A stretch of DNA of 64,000 nucleotides from JACPUW01 sp049115495 (GCA_049115495.1 JAGDZV010000012.1:1-64000), one strand, 5' to 3'. Counted from the stretch's first letter, positions 25,366-34,650 are shown. The notes: generated from the sequence alone by a model not told the origin. A program made the numbers and translations.

Positions 25366-26628
25366 TTAATCTATTAAGCCTTTATTTAAGTAGTCTTTCT
25401 CAATTACACTTGATTCAATGACTACAGTTTTCATTGATTGATCTTCAATGTAGTTTGTCAATATCCAAAGAACTTCACCGTTAGGAGCTACTTTAAGTAC
25501 TCTACCTTCATGAGATGATGTGAGCAATATATTGCCATTTTTCGTAATTTCTTGTTTACCAAGTGTTTCAGTAAAAAATGCCTGATGTTCGATGCCTCCA
25601 AATAGCACATCGGACTTTTTAGTAATGGCATTAACTTTTAAGATCCTACTGTATATTTTTTGGTCCTTGTAGTTCACGTATTTATTGTCAAAAAGAATAA
25701 TGTTATTTGAGTCGATGAAATCTGGGTCGTGTTGATGATGGAACATGCCAGTACACATCCATTTGATAGAGTCGTTTGTTTGATCAAAGACGAACACAGT
25801 ATTTAAATTTCTAAGAGAGACCATAACATCACCTTTTTTAAAATATCCTTCACTAGGGAGGTCATAAACTTCCACGTCATTTAAGTGATATCTATCTTCA
25901 ATTCTATAATTTAAACTTACTAAGCCATCATATTTATTCTTTAAAAGTAAATCCGAAATGGACCATTTCTTAAGAATATTCCCATTTGAATCTATATTAA
26001 CAATATAATCATCTTTGACGTTATCTTCAAAAAAGGACCCGTCATAATCGAACTCATTTGGCCCGTAAACACATGTCCAAATAGTATTGTTTTTATCTAC
26101 AAATAAGGAGTGGTGTGAGTTTAGCTCTTTCGACCATTTTACTTCATTATTCCAATCAAGACAAAAAATTCCGTGATTAACCACTTCGAGTATTAAGTCT
26201 CCGCTCCGTGTTAATTTAATTCCGCTGGTATGTATTCTAGTAATGCTTTTTTTTTCGAAATTATCGTGGTCAATTATATGATTAGTTATTGTATTTGAAA
26301 GTTCCCATTTATTTATTAAATCACCATTTGCCTCTATAAGTTTTATGTGGTTAATTAGTTCTTCATCAACATAAGATACTAGAAATAATTGATCATTTGA
26401 ATTAGAATTAGAATTAGATATGTAAAAGGCACCTGATGTATCTAATCTGGGGTTAATTGTGCAAAGATGATTTCTAGAGTTGCCATTAAAAAGGTGATAT
26501 AAACCCGAATGCGCTGCATCAATATATTCATAAGGGAAAAGTTGTTTAAAGGCGATGCCAAAGCCAATAAAGAAAATGATTATTGTAAAGGCTAAATTGA
26601 AAAAGATTTTTTGAAAATCAACCTTCAT
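25366..26628 (-). CDS. Arylsulfotransferase-family (ASST-like) beta-propeller protein, membrane anchored
   Basis: The 420-residue product starts at the ATG at 26628 (MKVDFQKIFFNLAFTIII...); a GTG at 26640 would add four residues and overlap the hydratase gene by 7 bases. One N-terminal membrane segment (about 8-28) is followed by a periplasmic domain with ASST-family features: YHLNDVEVYDLPSE, then GDVMVSLRNLNTVFVFD, then FHHQHDPDFIDSNNIILFDN, and late HEGRVLKVAPNGEVLWILTN. The known family transfers sulfate between phenolic compounds via a catalytic His; a His occurs in each of the two expected regions. A short NSNSNSN stretch lies near residue 72. It is in mid-operon, abutting the GRDP-like gene. 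Sulfotransfer is inferred from family only. Confidence 0.7.
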   Translation of the reverse strand: MKVDFQKIFFNLAFTIIIFFIGFGIAFKQLFPYEYIDAAHSGLYHLFNGNSRNHLCTINPRLDTSGAFYISNSNSNSNDQLFLVSYVDEELINHIKLIEANGDLINKWELSNTITNHIIDHDNFEKKSITRIHTSGIKLTRSGDLILEVVNHGIFCLDWNNEVKWSKELNSHHSLFVDKNNTIWTCVYGPNEFDYDGSFFEDNVKDDYIVNIDSNGNILKKWSISDLLLKNKYDGLVSLNYRIEDRYHLNDVEVYDLPSEGYFKKGDVMVSLRNLNTVFVFDQTNDSIKWMCTGMFHHQHDPDFIDSNNIILFDNKYVNYKDQKIYSRILKVNAITKKSDVLFGGIEHQAFFTETLGKQEITKNGNILLTSSHEGRVLKVAPNGEVLWILTNYIEDQSMKTVVIESSVIEKDYLNKGLID

Positions 26629-26633
26629 AAGTT

Positions 26634-27407
26634 TTACCACTTAATTTTTTCCTTGTTTAAAAATGCTGCAATACCACGTTTGCAGTCTGCAGTTTCTCTT
26701 GCACCAGCGTTGCTTTTAGCGGCATAATCCAGGGCATCTTTACCTTCAAGATGCTGAATGCTGGCAATCATTTCTTTGGTAAGGGCTAAGGAGTCGGCAG
26801 AACAAGTGGCAATCATTTTAGCGGCAAAGCTGTTTACCTGCTCTTCTATTTCTTCAGCAGGTACAACTTCGTTTATAAGTTCAAGTTTTGCGGCTTCTTG
26901 AGCTTTAATTAATCTGCCAGAAAGCAAAAGATCTTTCGAACGCTTTTCTCCGATTTTTCTTAGCAAAAAGAACATTACTATGGCCGGTACAAAACCAATT
27001 TTCACTTCAGTATATCCAAAATTGGCATCAGGTACTGAAAAAACAAAATCGCATACGGTGGCTAAACCACAACCACCCGCAATGGCGTGGCCTTCTACTT
27101 GGGCAATCACCACTTTTTTATTCCAGTAAATCTGTTCAAAAAGCCCTTTTAGATGACTACTATCGGCGTAGTTTTCTTCAAATGTATTTGATTGTAATTG
27201 CTGTAAGTAGGCAAGATCAGCCCCAGCACTAAAGGCTTGCCCATTGGCCTTGAGAACAATTACTTTACAGCTTTCATCCTTTTCTGCCTTGTTAAAAGCT
27301 TCTTTTATTTCAGAAACCATTTGGCTATTAAGGGCATTGCGTTTCTCAGGCCTGTTAAGCGTTATATATCCTATACGCTCTTGGCAATGGTAGGTTACTA
27401 AACTCAT
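26634..27407 (-). CDS. Enoyl-CoA hydratase/isomerase family protein
   Basis: A 257-residue crotonase-fold enzyme. YITLNRPEKRNALNSQMV opens the fold; FSAGADLAYLQQL and GHAIAGGCGLATVCDFVF give the two oxyanion-hole backbone sites; FGYTEVKIGFVPA carries the catalytic-type Glu, and the C-terminal helices follow (KSNAGARETADCKRGIAAFL). The length and the AGGCGLA and TEVKIGFVPA wording resemble methylglutaconyl-CoA hydratase-like members, but the exact substrate is not certain. It is cytoplasmic. It overlaps comEC by 4 bases (ATGA-type junction), so it is translated with it. Its pairing with a thioesterase at the operon end hints at acyl-CoA handling. Confidence 0.9.
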   Translation of the reverse strand: MSLVTYHCQERIGYITLNRPEKRNALNSQMVSEIKEAFNKAEKDESCKVIVLKANGQAFSAGADLAYLQQLQSNTFEENYADSSHLKGLFEQIYWNKKVVIAQVEGHAIAGGCGLATVCDFVFSVPDANFGYTEVKIGFVPAIVMFFLLRKIGEKRSKDLLLSGRLIKAQEAAKLELINEVVPAEEIEEQVNSFAAKMIATCSADSLALTKEMIASIQHLEGKDALDYAAKSNAGARETADCKRGIAAFLNKEKIKW

Positions 27408-29440
27408 TCAATACTATTTACAAACGCACCATCTCTTTGTATAAAATGGGCTGATGCAAAGGTGGGATTATTCTTTAAAACCCACTCAGGCTTTATGCTT
27501 GAATCGAATATGCATTTAGACGGATCAAACTCATTGATGTTCTCGAAATGGTAGCTTTTTGAAAATAAGTAGTAGTTAATTTTGGGTATACTGTGTTCTG
27601 GGTTAAAAGCAATTACCTGTTGGCTCATGGCTACAATGTTTCCTTCTTTGAAAATAAATTCTGATTTAAGTTTATCATCTTGATAGATTGTGTCAACATG
27701 GGCATGTTCTATAAACCAGCCTTCGCTTTGAAAGCTAAGGTTGGCGCTAGCATTGAAGAATATGAGGCGCGCGCTATCATTTGTTTTAACCCCAATTGCA
27801 CATGTTTTGTAATTGTCAAAAACAACCCATTGTAGCTTTGGCTTAACAAGCACTGTTTCAAAACCCTTATACCAAATCAATATAAGTATTAGGGTTAAGG
27901 CGGTGAGCACCCATTTTGAATTATTGTAGATAAGCATACATGCAATTACAACAGTTAGCGTTAGCATAATTACCAATGCGATGGCATCAATTTTTAAGTG
28001 AGAAATATTGGCGAATGTAAAATTGCTCAAAAACGCTATGCCAGAAATAATAATATCAAGTATTGCCTGGTATACGATTTGAATTATTCCAGTTATTGTT
28101 TCACTTATCAAGTTTGCCAGTTGCAGAATACCTCCAAAAACAACAACCAAAAATGCCCCGGGTATTGCAATTAGATTAGAGACTGGAAAAATTAACGGGA
28201 GCTGGTGGAAATAATAAATAGTAAGAGGGGCCACTGCCAATTGTGCAGCAAAAGAAACTGTAACGAGATCCCAAATGAACTGAAGAACTTTGTTTGGGGC
28301 TAGCCATAACTTGCTAATTATAGGCTGAAACACTAAAATGCCCAAAACAGCCAAATAAGAGAGCTGGAAACCAACATCATAGATGAGCCTTGGATTAATA
28401 ACCAAAAGCAAAAAGCATGAAGCAAATACATTATTAAAAATATTATTGGGTCTATTTAGTGAGGTACCAATGGTTACTAAGCTAAACATTACGCTAGCGC
28501 GCATTACTGAAGGGGGCATTCCGGTAATAAATGCATAACTCCAAAGCACACAAAGTAAAATAGCAATCTTGATTTTTTTACCATGTTTAAAACCTGCTAA
28601 AAAGAACAATAACCAGTCTACAGCTTTGTAAATAATGCCCACATGTAAGCCAGAAACGGCTAAAATGTGCATGGTACCCGTACTCGAGAAAATGTTTTTG
28701 ATATCATCGGTCAAGTTTTCTTTGTAACCTAGTAGCAGGGCTTCAGCAACAGGTTTTGATCTTGTATTTAGAAACTCCAAGTTTTTGAGCATCCATTGCC
28801 TGCTCTTATTAAAATATGATAAGAGTGAGAATTTAGGGGTGTAGTGGCTTAAATGAAAATCTTCCGTTTTAATAAATGCCTGGTGGTAAATACCTTTATT
28901 GGCCAAATATGCTTTATAGTTAAACTGATTGGGATTTGTTGGATCGGCTACTTTTTTAATACAACTGGCGCTTACAATTAATCTTCGTCCATTTGTAATA
29001 ACTGTAGTGGTATCAAGTAAATAGCAAATAACTTTTCCATTTGCTTTTTTCCAGCGCTGTGTACTGTCTTTTATTGAAATTGCGCGTGCCTCGTATTTAA
29101 TACTCTTTTTGTTGAATGTTGGTTCAGATGTGATCTCAAGCAAGGCCCATTCATACTCATTGTTGAGTATATGCTTGTTGTCTTCATGTTCATTTAAAAA
29201 TGAGCATAAAGTAATGGCGGTACTTAAAATAAGTAGGTTTAGAACAAAACCTTTAATCCAAAATACTGAAGGGGGCAATACGATTCTAAACCAAGCAAAA
29301 AGGCCAGATAGGCTCCCAGTGATTAGGAGCAAAATGAGACTTTGATGCGTTGATAAATGTAAAAGATGAAATTGTAATAAACTACCCAGAATCCAAACCA
29401 ATGCCAATTTGGCAAAGGGCAGTAAGCCTATTCTTTCCAT
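27404..29440 (-). CDS. comEC: ComEC/Rec2 family DNA-uptake channel protein
   Basis: A 678-residue polytopic membrane protein. It has two N-terminal TM helices, then a soluble DUF4131/OB-like region (about 90-190, including VISCYLLDTTTV-like strands and NQFNYKAYLANKGIYHQA). The Competence domain follows at about 230-510, with its hallmark MHILAVSGLHVGIIYK and FITGMPPSVMRASVMFSLV, and a further run of TM helices. The C-terminal 120 residues look like a degenerate remnant of the metallo-beta-lactamase domain, with no HxHxDH motif, as is common in this phylum. It would carry single-stranded DNA across the inner membrane in transformation. It is the first gene of the tightly packed minus-strand operon. 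Confidence 0.92.
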   Translation of the reverse strand: MERIGLLPFAKLALVWILGSLLQFHLLHLSTHQSLILLLITGSLSGLFAWFRIVLPPSVFWIKGFVLNLLILSTAITLCSFLNEHEDNKHILNNEYEWALLEITSEPTFNKKSIKYEARAISIKDSTQRWKKANGKVICYLLDTTTVITNGRRLIVSASCIKKVADPTNPNQFNYKAYLANKGIYHQAFIKTEDFHLSHYTPKFSLLSYFNKSRQWMLKNLEFLNTRSKPVAEALLLGYKENLTDDIKNIFSSTGTMHILAVSGLHVGIIYKAVDWLLFFLAGFKHGKKIKIAILLCVLWSYAFITGMPPSVMRASVMFSLVTIGTSLNRPNNIFNNVFASCFLLLVINPRLIYDVGFQLSYLAVLGILVFQPIISKLWLAPNKVLQFIWDLVTVSFAAQLAVAPLTIYYFHQLPLIFPVSNLIAIPGAFLVVVFGGILQLANLISETITGIIQIVYQAILDIIISGIAFLSNFTFANISHLKIDAIALVIMLTLTVVIACMLIYNNSKWVLTALTLILILIWYKGFETVLVKPKLQWVVFDNYKTCAIGVKTNDSARLIFFNASANLSFQSEGWFIEHAHVDTIYQDDKLKSEFIFKEGNIVAMSQQVIAFNPEHSIPKINYYLFSKSYHFENINEFDPSKCIFDSSIKPEWVLKNNPTFASAHFIQRDGAFVNSIE

Positions 29441-29486
29441 TAAATTCTCCTTAACCTAGATTAAAAATAGGCATTTCTTTACATAC

Positions 29487-29494
29487 TATATTTG
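29487..29494 (+). promoter_or_regulatory. -7 element upstream of PhoB-like regulator
   Basis: TATATTTG matches TAnnTTTG. It lies 118 bases before the ATG at 29613, implying a leader of about 110 bases. There is no clear TTG at -33. Confidence 0.45.
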
Positions 29495-29612
29495 TGTAGC
29501 TTCTAATTCGTAACAAAAACTTAACAGACGTTATGTAGCGCATAATTTTTAAACATCAACTTTGTAAAGTGATTGTTCAAAGAATAGAACGAAAATTAAA
29601 ACCATAAATTAA

Positions 29613-30296
29613 ATGTCAGCAGCAGTAAAGGTTCTTATTGTAGATGATGAAGATGATATTCTTGAGTTATTGGAATATAATTTACAAAAGGCAGGGTATG
29701 AGGTGCACAAAGCTCATAATGGAAAGCAAGCCGTTGATGTAGCAATTAAAGAAGTACCTGAAATTATTTTGCTTGATATAATGATGCCGTTGATGGACGG
29801 AATACAGGCATGTCAAGAAATTCGTAAAGACCCGGCACTTGAAAATGCCTACATCATATTTTTAACAGCAAGAATTGAAGAATACTCAGAAATTGCAGGT
29901 TTTAATGCAGGTGCCGATGATTACATAAATAAGCCAATTAAACCCGGAGCTCTTTTAAGTAGATTGCAATCCATTTTAAAACGTAAAGAAAAGGAGCAAG
30001 AACAAGATGAATTGGTATTTAAAGATTTGGTAATTGATAGAAAATCTTTTGAAGTTACTTATGGCAGTAAAAAAATTCATTTCGCAAGAAAAGAGTTTGA
30101 ACTGTTATATATGCTGGCCAGCAACCCAGGCAAAGTTTATAATAGAAACGATATTTTAGATAAAATTTGGGGTAACGATGTGTATGTAGGTGATAGAACT
30201 ATAGATGTGCATATTCGAAAGATAAGAGAGAAAATAGACTCTTCTCTAATTAAAACCATAAAAGGAGTAGGCTATAAATTTGAGCTATCTAATTGA
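29613..30296 (+). CDS. PhoB/OmpR-type response regulator
   Basis: A 227-residue regulator. The receiver domain has DDEDD at 11-15, phospho-acceptor Asp55 in IILLDIMMPLMDG, the switch Thr in IIFLTARIEEYSEI and the conserved Lys in DYINKPIKPG. The winged-helix output domain at about 130-225 has ARKEFELLYMLASNPGKVYNRNDILDKIWG and RTIDVHIRKIREKID, ending KTIKGVGYKFE. The kinase gene follows after 3 bases, so the two form an operon. Wording of the receiver (GIQACQEIRKDP) resembles the PhoB-like regulators of this phylum, but no phosphate genes are near, so a phosphate role is only a possibility. Confidence 0.93.
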   Translation: MSAAVKVLIVDDEDDILELLEYNLQKAGYEVHKAHNGKQAVDVAIKEVPEIILLDIMMPLMDGIQACQEIRKDPALENAYIIFLTARIEEYSEIAGFNAGADDYINKPIKPGALLSRLQSILKRKEKEQEQDELVFKDLVIDRKSFEVTYGSKKIHFARKEFELLYMLASNPGKVYNRNDILDKIWGNDVYVGDRTIDVHIRKIREKIDSSLIKTIKGVGYKFELSN

Positions 30297-30299
30297 TGA

Positions 30300-31352
30300 A
30301 TGAACGTAACTAACAACAGAGTTTCACTCATTTTTTCGCTTATTGTTACTGCCGTTTGCGCCATTATTCTTGCAGTATCCAAAGTAAAAGTCGATAGCAT
30401 TATTATAGTATCTATTTTACTTTTTGGCGTGCTATATGTTTTGTTTCGTGTGCTGCTTTTTGTTCTAATATTCAAAGGATTAGAGGAGATTTGGAGTAAT
30501 GTAAGGGCATTTAGAAAAAATACATCGCCACATGATCCTTTTGCTAGCGCATTTAGCACCAAGTGGATTGATGATGAAGTGAAATTATTACTCAAAGAAA
30601 AAACAACTGAGATAGGTAAGCTTAAAGAAGTTGAGCAGTTTAGAAAAGATTTTTTAGGTAGTGTGGCCCATGAGCTCCGTACGCCTGTTTTTGGTATTCA
30701 GGGTTACTTACATACGCTAATTGATGGCGCGGCAGACGACAAGAAAATTAGAATGCGGTTTATTAAAAAAGCTGCAAAAAATGCCGATAGTCTTACGGCC
30801 ATTATCGAAGACCTTATTACTATTTCAAGAATTGAAACCAATGAAATAAAAATTGATAAAACCAGTTTTGACCTAATAGAGCTAATTGATGAAGTGTTTG
30901 AAACGCTGGATTATTTGGCAGGCAAAAAGAAAATTCAATTGGCCAAAAAAGGGCTAGAGAATATTATTGTAATGGCTGATTACCAAAAAATAAAGCAGGT
31001 ATTTACCAATTTGCTTACCAACTCAATTAAGTACGGTAAAGAAGATGGGCAGTCTATCGTTAGTCTCTACGATCTTAAAGATCAAGTTTTGATTGAAGTA
31101 GCTGATAATGGATTAGGAATTGATAAAAATGATCTTCCTAGAATATTTGAGCGGTTTTATAGAGTAGATAAAAATAGAAGTAGAAACGAAGGGGCAAGCT
31201 CAGGTTTGGGCCTATCTATTGTAAAGCACTTTTTAGAGGCACACGAGCAAGAAATTAAAGTAAGAAGCAGTTTGGGAAAAGGCACTATATTTTCCTTTAT
31301 CTTGCCAAAATCAACGCAAAAAGACAAGCAACTTAAAATAAGTGTTGGTTAA
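30300..31352 (+). CDS. PhoR-like sensor histidine kinase
   Basis: A 350-residue kinase with two close N-terminal TM segments (about 9-27 and 33-58) and almost no periplasmic domain, then a short linker and the H-box FLGSVAHELRTPVFGIQGYL with His124. HATPase_c has N-box NLLTNSIKYGKED, G1 VADNGLGIDK, F-box IFERFYRVDK and G2 GLGLSIVKHFL. The start overlaps nothing and lies 3 bases after the regulator stop. The lack of an extracellular domain suggests sensing through the membrane or a protein partner, as in PhoR. It ends 4 bases from the convergent rpe stop, with no hairpin between. Confidence 0.92.
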   Translation: MNVTNNRVSLIFSLIVTAVCAIILAVSKVKVDSIIIVSILLFGVLYVLFRVLLFVLIFKGLEEIWSNVRAFRKNTSPHDPFASAFSTKWIDDEVKLLLKEKTTEIGKLKEVEQFRKDFLGSVAHELRTPVFGIQGYLHTLIDGAADDKKIRMRFIKKAAKNADSLTAIIEDLITISRIETNEIKIDKTSFDLIELIDEVFETLDYLAGKKKIQLAKKGLENIIVMADYQKIKQVFTNLLTNSIKYGKEDGQSIVSLYDLKDQVLIEVADNGLGIDKNDLPRIFERFYRVDKNRSRNEGASSGLGLSIVKHFLEAHEQEIKVRSSLGKGTIFSFILPKSTQKDKQLKISVG

Positions 31353-31356
31353 AAAT

Positions 31357-31998
31357 TTAGCCTATAATCCCTTTAAACTCAGTTATGGTTTTGGTAGGGT
31401 TTTCAGTGTTAAAAACAGCACTACCGGCTACAAGACTATTTGCACCTGCATCAATCAGATCGCTGCAATTTTTAAGGTTTACTCCACCATCAACTTGAAT
31501 AATTAAATCATCAGAAGCCATATCTCTTAGCTCTTTAATTTTATCATAAACAGGAATGAACTTTTGGCCACCAAACCCTGGATTTACACTCATTATCAAG
31601 ACCATATCCAAGTCGTCAATCACATGCTTAAGCACATTTACAGGAGTGTGTGGGTTTAGCGCTACACTTGCCTTAGCACCTTCATTTTTTATATTCTGAA
31701 TACTCCTGTGCAAATGGCGAGTAGCTTCGGCATGTATGCTAATATATTCAGCTCCGCACTTAACAAATTCAGCTACATAGGCATCAGGGTTTTCAATCAT
31801 TAAGTGCACATCAATGGTCTTTTTAGCTACCTTTTTTAGTGCTTTTATAATTGGAAAACCAAAAGAGATATTGGGCACAAAAACGCCGTCCATTACATCA
31901 ACATGAAACCAATCGGCTTGGCTATTATTAATCATTTCAAAATCACGTTCTAGATTTCCGAAATCGGCTGATAGTATTGAAGGTGCTAAGTATGCCAT
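31357..31998 (-). CDS. rpe: Ribulose-phosphate 3-epimerase
   Basis: A 213-residue TIM barrel of the expected family length. The conserved patches are LAPSILSADFGNLE (first strand), WFHVDVMDGVFVPNISFG (metal-binding His and Asp), IDVHLMIENPD, LIMSVNPGFGGQKFIP (phosphate and substrate loop) and IIQVDGGVNLKN (catalytic Asp). It interconverts ribulose 5-phosphate and xylulose 5-phosphate in the pentose phosphate pathway, with a bound divalent metal, in the cytoplasm. It stands as a single gene with its own promoter just upstream. Confidence 0.96.
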   Translation of the reverse strand: MAYLAPSILSADFGNLERDFEMINNSQADWFHVDVMDGVFVPNISFGFPIIKALKKVAKKTIDVHLMIENPDAYVAEFVKCGAEYISIHAEATRHLHRSIQNIKNEGAKASVALNPHTPVNVLKHVIDDLDMVLIMSVNPGFGGQKFIPVYDKIKELRDMASDDLIIQVDGGVNLKNCSDLIDAGANSLVAGSAVFNTENPTKTITEFKGIIG

Positions 31999-32013
31999 TG
32001 GTTAAATTTTGCG

Positions 32014-32047
32014 CAAAAGTAGTTTTTTATAAAACCTGTAAAAACAA
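32014..32047 (-). promoter_or_regulatory. Promoter of rpe
   Basis: On the minus strand TACTTTTG (complement of 32014-32021) with TTG (complement of 32045-32047) 23 bases upstream. The ATG is 15 bases past the -7 element. Confidence 0.5.
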
Positions 32048-32160
32048 ATATTGGTAAGCTCCAAAATTGCTATCAATAGCGGATGATTTCAACCCACTAA
32101 AATGGCATCAATTGTCAAGGGTTTCAACCCCGGGGTAAAAGAAAATTTCACAAAAACAAA

Positions 32161-32187
32161 AAAGGCGGAGTGTTAAGCTCCGCCTTT
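32161..32187 (-). terminator. Terminator of pnp
   Basis: AAAGGCGGAG and CTCCGCCTTT form a 10-base stem with a 7-base loop. On the minus strand it is followed by a T-rich tract, and it lies 24 bases after the pnp stop at 32211. Confidence 0.85.
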
Positions 32188-32210
32188 GTATAGTTTAATT
32201 TCAATTGAAA

Positions 32211-34511
32211 TTAGTCGTTATTTCTGTCGCGATTGTCGCGGTCTCTGTTGTCTCTTCCACCACCACGTCTATCGTCTCTGCGGTCGTCTCTTCTAAAACC
32301 ACCACGTCTATCATCTCTTCCGCCGCGTCTGTCATCTCTGCGTCCGCCACGTCTGTCATCTCTTGGTGGTCTGTCTACCCAACCTTCTGGTTTTTCAAGT
32401 AGAGCTCTTCTAGAGAGTTTGAGCTTACCATTTCGCTTATCAACGTCAAGAAGCTTAACATTTACTGTTTCGCCAACTTTAATCTCGTCGTCAATATTTT
32501 CAGTTTTGCTGTAGGCCCATTCACTTACGTGAAGCAAACCTTTGCTACCTGGCATTATTTCTACTAAAACACCAAAGCCAAGGCTTTCTACCACTTTACC
32601 TTCATAGGTTTCGCCAACTTCAGGTTCGGTAATAATGCCGGTAACCCAATCAATTGCTTTTTGCAAGTTCTCAGGGTTTACACCAGCTATTTGTACTATG
32701 CCTTTTCCTGCTTCTTCGTCTTCTTCAATAGAAATGGTAGTACCCGTTTCGGCCTGAATCTTTTGTATTACTTCACCACCTTTACCAATTACGGCGCCTA
32801 TGTAATCTTTGTCAATTAGCATTTGGTGCATACGTGGCACAAAGTCTTTGTAATCAGGGCGAGCAACTGAAATGGTTTTGTTCATCTCTTCTAAAATGTG
32901 CGCTCTACCTTCTTTGGCTTGCATAAGTGCTTCTTCTAAAAGCTCAAATGTTAGGCCGTCAACTTTAATATCCATTTGGCAGGCAGTTATACCGTCTTTG
33001 GTTCCCGCCACTTTAAAGTCCATATCGCCAAGGTGGTCTTCATCACCTAGAATATCAGAAAGAATAGCATATTGGCCTTTTTCAGCGTCAGAAATCATAC
33101 CCATGGCAATACCAGAAACACCACTTTTCATTTGAACACCAGCGTCCATTAAAGCCATAGATCCTGAACATACCGTTGCCATTGAAGAAGAACCGTTTGA
33201 TTCTAATACTTCTGAAGTAACTCTAATGGTGTAAGGGCAATCTTCGGCACTTGGCAATACACCTTTAAGCGCTCTTAATGCCAAGTTTCCATGACCAATC
33301 TCTCTTCTTGACGATCCACGTAAAAAACGAGCTTCACCAGTTGAAAAAGGAGGAAAGTTGTAGTGCAGTAAGAATCTTTCTGAACCTTGGTCAAGCACGC
33401 GGTCAACCATTTGCTCGTCCATTTTAGTACCTAGAGTAACGGTAGCCAAAGCTTGAGTTTCTCCACGTGTAAATACTGACGAACCGTGAGTAGATGGCAA
33501 GTAGTCAACCTCGTTCCAAATAGGTCTTACTTCGGTTAATTGTCTACCATCAAGGCGTTGCTTGGTTTCAAGAACCATATCGCGAACCGCCTTTTTCATG
33601 GTTTTCTTGTAATATCTCTTTACAAGCTCCATATTTTCTTCTGGCTCTTCGCCTAAAGATTCAATGAATTCGTCAAGAAAGGCCGAGAACTTCTCAGAAC
33701 GCTCAGATTTATCAGAAGCCTGTGCGGCTACATCGTATATCTTTTGGTAGTATAATTCATGAATTTTTGCCGCCAATTCTTCGTCGTTTTCTTCATGAGA
33801 ATACTCACGTTTTTCAGTAGCTCCTACTTCTTCAGCAAAATCAAGCTGTGCTTGGCACTGTATTTTAATGGCTTCTTGAGCAAGCTTAATGGCTTCAAGC
33901 ATCTCTTGTTCGCTCACTTCTTTCATCTCACCTTCAACCATGTTAAGGGTGTCAATAGTACCCGAAACAATAATGTCAATATCAGCTTGGTCAAGCTCAG
34001 TTCTTGGTGGGTTTACTTTGTATTCTCCGTTAATTCTTGCTACACGAACTTCAGATATTGGTCCGCCAAAAGGTATATCAGAAACCGCAAGTGCTGCAGA
34101 AGCTGCAAAACCAGCTAATGCATCAGGGGCAACCGTTTCGTCAGAAGAAATCATCTGAATGATCACCTGCGTTTCAGCGTGAAAATCATCAGGGAATAAT
34201 GGTCTTAACGCACGATCAACTAATCTTGAGATTAGTATTTCGTAGTCAGAAGGACGCGTTTCTCTCTTTAAAAAACCGCCAGGGAATCTACCAGCTGATG
34301 CGAATTTTTCTAAATAGTCAACTGATAAAGGCATAAAATCTACGCCTTCGCGGGCATCTTTTGCCGCAACAACTGTGGCTAGCAACATGCAATTGCCACT
34401 TCTTAGCACAACCGAACCGTCGGCTTGCTTGGCCAATAGGCCCGTCTCAAGTGTAATGACCTGTCCATCGGCCATTCTAACTTCTTTTCTAATTGCTTGA
34501 GGTTTACTCAT
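32211..34511 (-). CDS. pnp: Polyribonucleotide nucleotidyltransferase (PNPase) with RGG/RDD-type tail
   Basis: A 766-residue protein with the full PNPase plan: RNase PH-like domain 1 (SGNCMLLATVV, FLKRETRPSDYEILISRLVDRALRPLFP), a helical middle, RNase PH-like domain 2 (RGETQALATVTLG, FSTGEARFLRGSSRREIGHG, HLGDMDFKVAGT with catalytic-type Asp), the KH domain (IGAVIGKGGEVIQKI) and the S1 domain (VGETYEGKVVESLGFGVLVEI). It degrades RNA 3' to 5' by phosphorolysis. After S1 comes a low-complexity tail of about 55 residues made of RDDRRGG-like units, ending in DRDNRDRNND. This makes it longer than typical 700-residue enzymes and probably adds RNA binding. It lies downstream of rpsO in the order usual for bacteria, with a terminator between. 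Confidence 0.96.
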   Translation of the reverse strand: MSKPQAIRKEVRMADGQVITLETGLLAKQADGSVVLRSGNCMLLATVVAAKDAREGVDFMPLSVDYLEKFASAGRFPGGFLKRETRPSDYEILISRLVDRALRPLFPDDFHAETQVIIQMISSDETVAPDALAGFAASAALAVSDIPFGGPISEVRVARINGEYKVNPPRTELDQADIDIIVSGTIDTLNMVEGEMKEVSEQEMLEAIKLAQEAIKIQCQAQLDFAEEVGATEKREYSHEENDEELAAKIHELYYQKIYDVAAQASDKSERSEKFSAFLDEFIESLGEEPEENMELVKRYYKKTMKKAVRDMVLETKQRLDGRQLTEVRPIWNEVDYLPSTHGSSVFTRGETQALATVTLGTKMDEQMVDRVLDQGSERFLLHYNFPPFSTGEARFLRGSSRREIGHGNLALRALKGVLPSAEDCPYTIRVTSEVLESNGSSSMATVCSGSMALMDAGVQMKSGVSGIAMGMISDAEKGQYAILSDILGDEDHLGDMDFKVAGTKDGITACQMDIKVDGLTFELLEEALMQAKEGRAHILEEMNKTISVARPDYKDFVPRMHQMLIDKDYIGAVIGKGGEVIQKIQAETGTTISIEEDEEAGKGIVQIAGVNPENLQKAIDWVTGIITEPEVGETYEGKVVESLGFGVLVEIMPGSKGLLHVSEWAYSKTENIDDEIKVGETVNVKLLDVDKRNGKLKLSRRALLEKPEGWVDRPPRDDRRGGRRDDRRGGRDDRRGGFRRDDRRDDRRGGGRDNRDRDNRDRNND

Positions 34512-34605
34512 TTCAATGTTTGAGTTAATGTATTTTACTTAATCTATAATTGGCTGCAATATAGCCCAAAGCCCTGTACTAACCTTAAAAATTGAAGGGT
34601 ACAAA

Positions 34606-34629
34606 AAAGGGCAGTAAAAACTGCCCTTT
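34606..34629 (-). terminator. Terminator of rpsO
   Basis: AAAGGGCAGT and ACTGCCCTTT form a perfect 10-base stem around an AAAA loop, 22 bases after the rpsO stop on the minus strand. The T-run TTTTTTGT follows on that strand. Confidence 0.9.
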
Positions 34630-34650
34630 GTATCTATTGAAGAATGATTC

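Noticed and set aside
31999..32160. GGGTTTCAACCC-type stretches near 32090-32140, considered as a repeat element or regulator site
   Set aside because: Only short imperfect arms are present and no second full copy was seen in the window, so it may be a decayed repeat but cannot be supported.
32233..32514. Frame with Arg/Leu/Ser repeats opposite the PNPase tail
   Set aside because: The repeat is the antisense reading of the RDDRRGG tail; it has no independent support.
33759..34158. Two long frames on the strand opposite pnp
   Set aside because: They are reflections of the conserved PNPase coding sequence on the other strand. The PNPase frame carries all domain motifs.
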